Of a stretch of 64,000 bases of DNA, positions 62,633 through 64,000 are shown one piece after another. Source of the DNA: Rhizobium sp. P32RR-XVIII (GTDB lineage: Bacteria; Pseudomonadota; Alphaproteobacteria; Rhizobiales; Rhizobiaceae). Each line of letters starts with the position of its first letter. Position 1 is the stretch's first letter. Below the pieces are notes generated by a model. The model searched no databases. It was not told where the DNA came from and saw only the letters and a list, made by a program, of their open reading frames with translations. The translations under genes and the position numbers were made by a program. The stretch is taken from assembly GCF_012641395.1 (NCBI RefSeq), contig NZ_JABAIH010000006.1, positions 1 through 64,000 of the forward strand, written 5' to 3'.

Positions 62633-63590
62633 CGAAAGCCCCCTGCTTTTTTGCAAGCCAGAGATAAATGGCCATGATGACGATCGGCACGACGGAGAAG
62701 GCGGCGGCGAGCGGTACGTTGCCGGCCGTACCCTGCTGTGCATAGACCGCCTGGCCGATGAAAAGGCGCGAGGAGCCAATGATCTGCGGGATGATGTAAT
62801 CGCCGAGCGTCAGTGAGAACGTGAAGATGGAGCCCGCGACGATGCCGGGTAGCGCCAGCGGAAACAGCACGGTGCGGAAGGTCTGTTGCGGCGTGGCGCC
62901 GAGATCGGACGCGGCTTCGATCAGGTTTGCCGGGACGCGCTCGAGAGCGGCCTGCGTCGGCAGGATCATGTAGGGCAGCCAGATATAGACGAAGACGATG
63001 AAGGTCCCGAGATAGCTGACCGACAACGAATTGCCGCCGACCACGGGCAGGGCGAGAACGCCGTCGAGCAGCCAGGAGAGGTGCAGCTTGGCGAAAATCC
63101 AGGTCAGGATACCTTCCTTCGCCAGAACCAGCTTCCAGGCGTAGACCTTGACCAGATAACTCGACCAGAGCGGCAGCATGACGCCGAGATAGAAGAAGGC
63201 CTTCCATTTCCCTTGAGCATAGCGTGCGGCGTAATAGGCGATCGGAAAGGCGATGAAGGCAGAGGCGATCGTGACCATGGCCGCCATGACGACGGTGCGG
63301 ACGATGATGTCGAAATTGGTGGGGTTCAGAAGCTGCGCGTAGGTCGCGAGCGTGAATTCGTAGTTGATGAGACCGGAAAAATCGTCAATCGAGAAGAAGC
63401 TCTGCAGAAGGAGCGCGACCAGCGAGCCGACATAGATGACGCCGAGCCAGAGTAGCGGCGGCGTCAGCATCAGGAGGAGCAGCAGGTTCGGATGACGCCA
63501 GAAAGCGTCCGACAGCCTGCCGAAGAAACCGCCGCGTCCGGGCAGGATCGAGGTCGCGCCGACGGGCTTTGTCAGTGTCAGCGTCGTCAT
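62622..63590 (-). CDS. Polyamine-type ABC transporter permease (PotB/YdcU-like)
   Basis: Permease of 322 residues, with a long polar N terminus ([18 protein letters not shown]) and six spans. The EAA-like loop is [20 protein letters not shown], the form seen in PotB. The ATG at 63590 overlaps the ATPase stop (ATGA). It precedes the second permease and forms the channel for a polyamine or related amine. Confidence 0.9.
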   Translation of the reverse strand: MTTLTLTKPVGATSILPGRGGFFGRLSDAFWRHPNLLLLLMLTPPLLWLGVIYVGSLVALLLQSFFSIDDFSGLINYEFTLATYAQLLNPTNFDIIVRTVVMAAMVTIASAFIAFPIAYYAARYAQGKWKAFFYLGVMLPLWSSYLVKVYAWKLVLAKEGILTWIFAKLHLSWLLDGVLALPVVGGNSLSVSYLGTFIVFVYIWLPYMILPTQAALERVPANLIEAASDLGATPQQTFRTVLFPLALPGIVAGSIFTFSLTLGDYIIPQIIGSSRLFIGQAVYAQQGTAGNVPLAAAFSVVPIVIMAIYLWLAKKQGAFDAL

Positions 63591-64000
63591 GCCGCGTCGT
63601 CCATATAGTGCACGTCGGCCGGCTGCCAGAGGAGGCGCACGGTCGCGCCGACAGTAGGTACATGCGTTCCGGCGGGCAGGGTGACGTGCAGGCGTGCGCC
63701 CTTGATGTCGACGGTAAGGCGCGTCGCGGCGCCAAGAAAACTGGTGTTTTCGATCTTCGCCTCGACCCCGTTGCCAGAAAGTTGGATCGCTTCGGGGCGC
63801 AGGCTCGCCCAGCGTTTCTCGCCGCCGAGCAAGGTCATCAGATCCGGTGCGATGACGTTTGAGGAACCGACGAAATCGGCGACGAAGCGGGTCTTCGGGC
63901 GGCGATAGATATCCTGCGGCGTGCCCTCCTGGACGATGCCGCCATTGTTGAAGACGGCGACGCGATCGGCCATGGAAAGCGCCTCGCCCTGATCGTGGGT
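63587..64000 (-). CDS. Polyamine-type ABC transporter ATPase (PotA-like), C-terminal part
   Basis: Partial gene, cut by the right window edge. The 137 visible residues start THDQGEALSMADRVAVFNNG, which contains the switch histidine and the following helix of an ABC ATPase, then VGSSNVIAPDL and the TOBE domain (SLRPEAIQLSGNGVEAKIEN). Walker A, signature and Walker B lie outside the window. The 4-bp overlap with the permease gene marks it as the first visible gene of the operon. A binding protein was not seen and may lie to the right. Confidence 0.9.
   Translation of the reverse strand, partial: THDQGEALSMADRVAVFNNGGIVQEGTPQDIYRRPKTRFVADFVGSSNVIAPDLMTLLGGEKRWASLRPEAIQLSGNGVEAKIENTSFLGAATRLTVDIKGARLHVTLPAGTHVPTVGATVRLLWQPADVHYMDDAA

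Overview
The window reads as chromosome-type DNA of a GC-rich alphaproteobacterium of the Rhizobiaceae (Rhizobium / Sinorhizobium / Agrobacterium type). The reasons are the many CUT1-type sugar ABC transporters, a glycerol operon in the rhizobial glpDSTPQUV order, the smoEFGK-mtlK polyol operon, an ExoD-like membrane protein and a class III nucleotide cyclase. The species call is inference from gene content; I could not run a database search.

Layout. 1-312: the 3' end of an initiator tRNA (fMet) with its terminator, followed by a decayed tandem copy of both. 876-6888: a six-gene operon with a CUT1 sugar transporter (binding protein, two permeases, ATPase), a secreted FGE/SUMF1-fold protein and a secreted ScyD/ScyE-like beta-propeller. 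7041-14568: glycerol catabolism and uptake, glpD-glpS-glpT-glpP-glpQ-glpU-glpV. 14695-17982: a phospholipase D/cardiolipin synthase-like protein, a YbhN-like flippase-family membrane protein and an EEP-family phosphatase, a trio that also clusters in enterobacteria (ybhP-clsB-ybhN). 18348-22559: a second complete sugar ABC transporter, converging on a GH2 glycosidase, an SMP-30/gluconolactonase-like protein and an SDR (26705-22584, minus strand). 26847-30818: class III cyclase, another SDR, an isoprenylcysteine methyltransferase-like membrane protein, DoxX and OsmC. 30965-35934: TetR regulator with an RND efflux adaptor and pump. 35973-39376: NTF2-like protein, GH20 beta-N-acetylhexosaminidase and ROK kinase. 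39437-42268: sensor kinase and response regulator, then the ExoD-like protein. 42406-52464: the polyol locus, with SorC-type regulator (smoC-like), smoE, smoF, smoG, smoK, mannitol dehydrogenase mtlK, a HAD phosphatase, an FGGY pentulose kinase and a convergent RpiR-family regulator. 52693-59719: EI24/CysZ-like protein, endonuclease III, DUF2244, an AraC-MGMT fusion, a second SorC-family regulator, transaldolase, DUF1345, a 57-residue DUF1328 gene and TerC. 59813-64000 (minus strand): a secreted NTF2-like protein, an aminobutyraldehyde-type dehydrogenase and a PotABC-type polyamine transporter cut by the window edge.

The genes fit a life of scavenging plant- and soil-derived carbon: import of sugars, glycerol, polyols and polyamines, intracellular glycoside hydrolysis, oxidation by dehydrogenases, phosphorylation by sugar kinases, and entry into the pentose phosphate pathway. 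Local regulators (TetR, two SorC, RpiR, OmpR-type) mostly sit next to their likely targets, and several have clear inverted repeats in their promoters.

The points I rate most worth following are these. The two glycerol-transporter ATPases carry complementary defects (GlpS lacks the switch histidine, GlpT lacks the LSGGQ signature), which predicts one working and one degenerate ATP site. The first operon couples a sugar importer to two secreted proteins, one an FGE-fold protein without the catalytic cysteines. Operator-like repeats are present for the TetR, SmoC and RpiR regulators. A general-stress (EcfG-type) promoter sits in front of the small DUF1328 gene.
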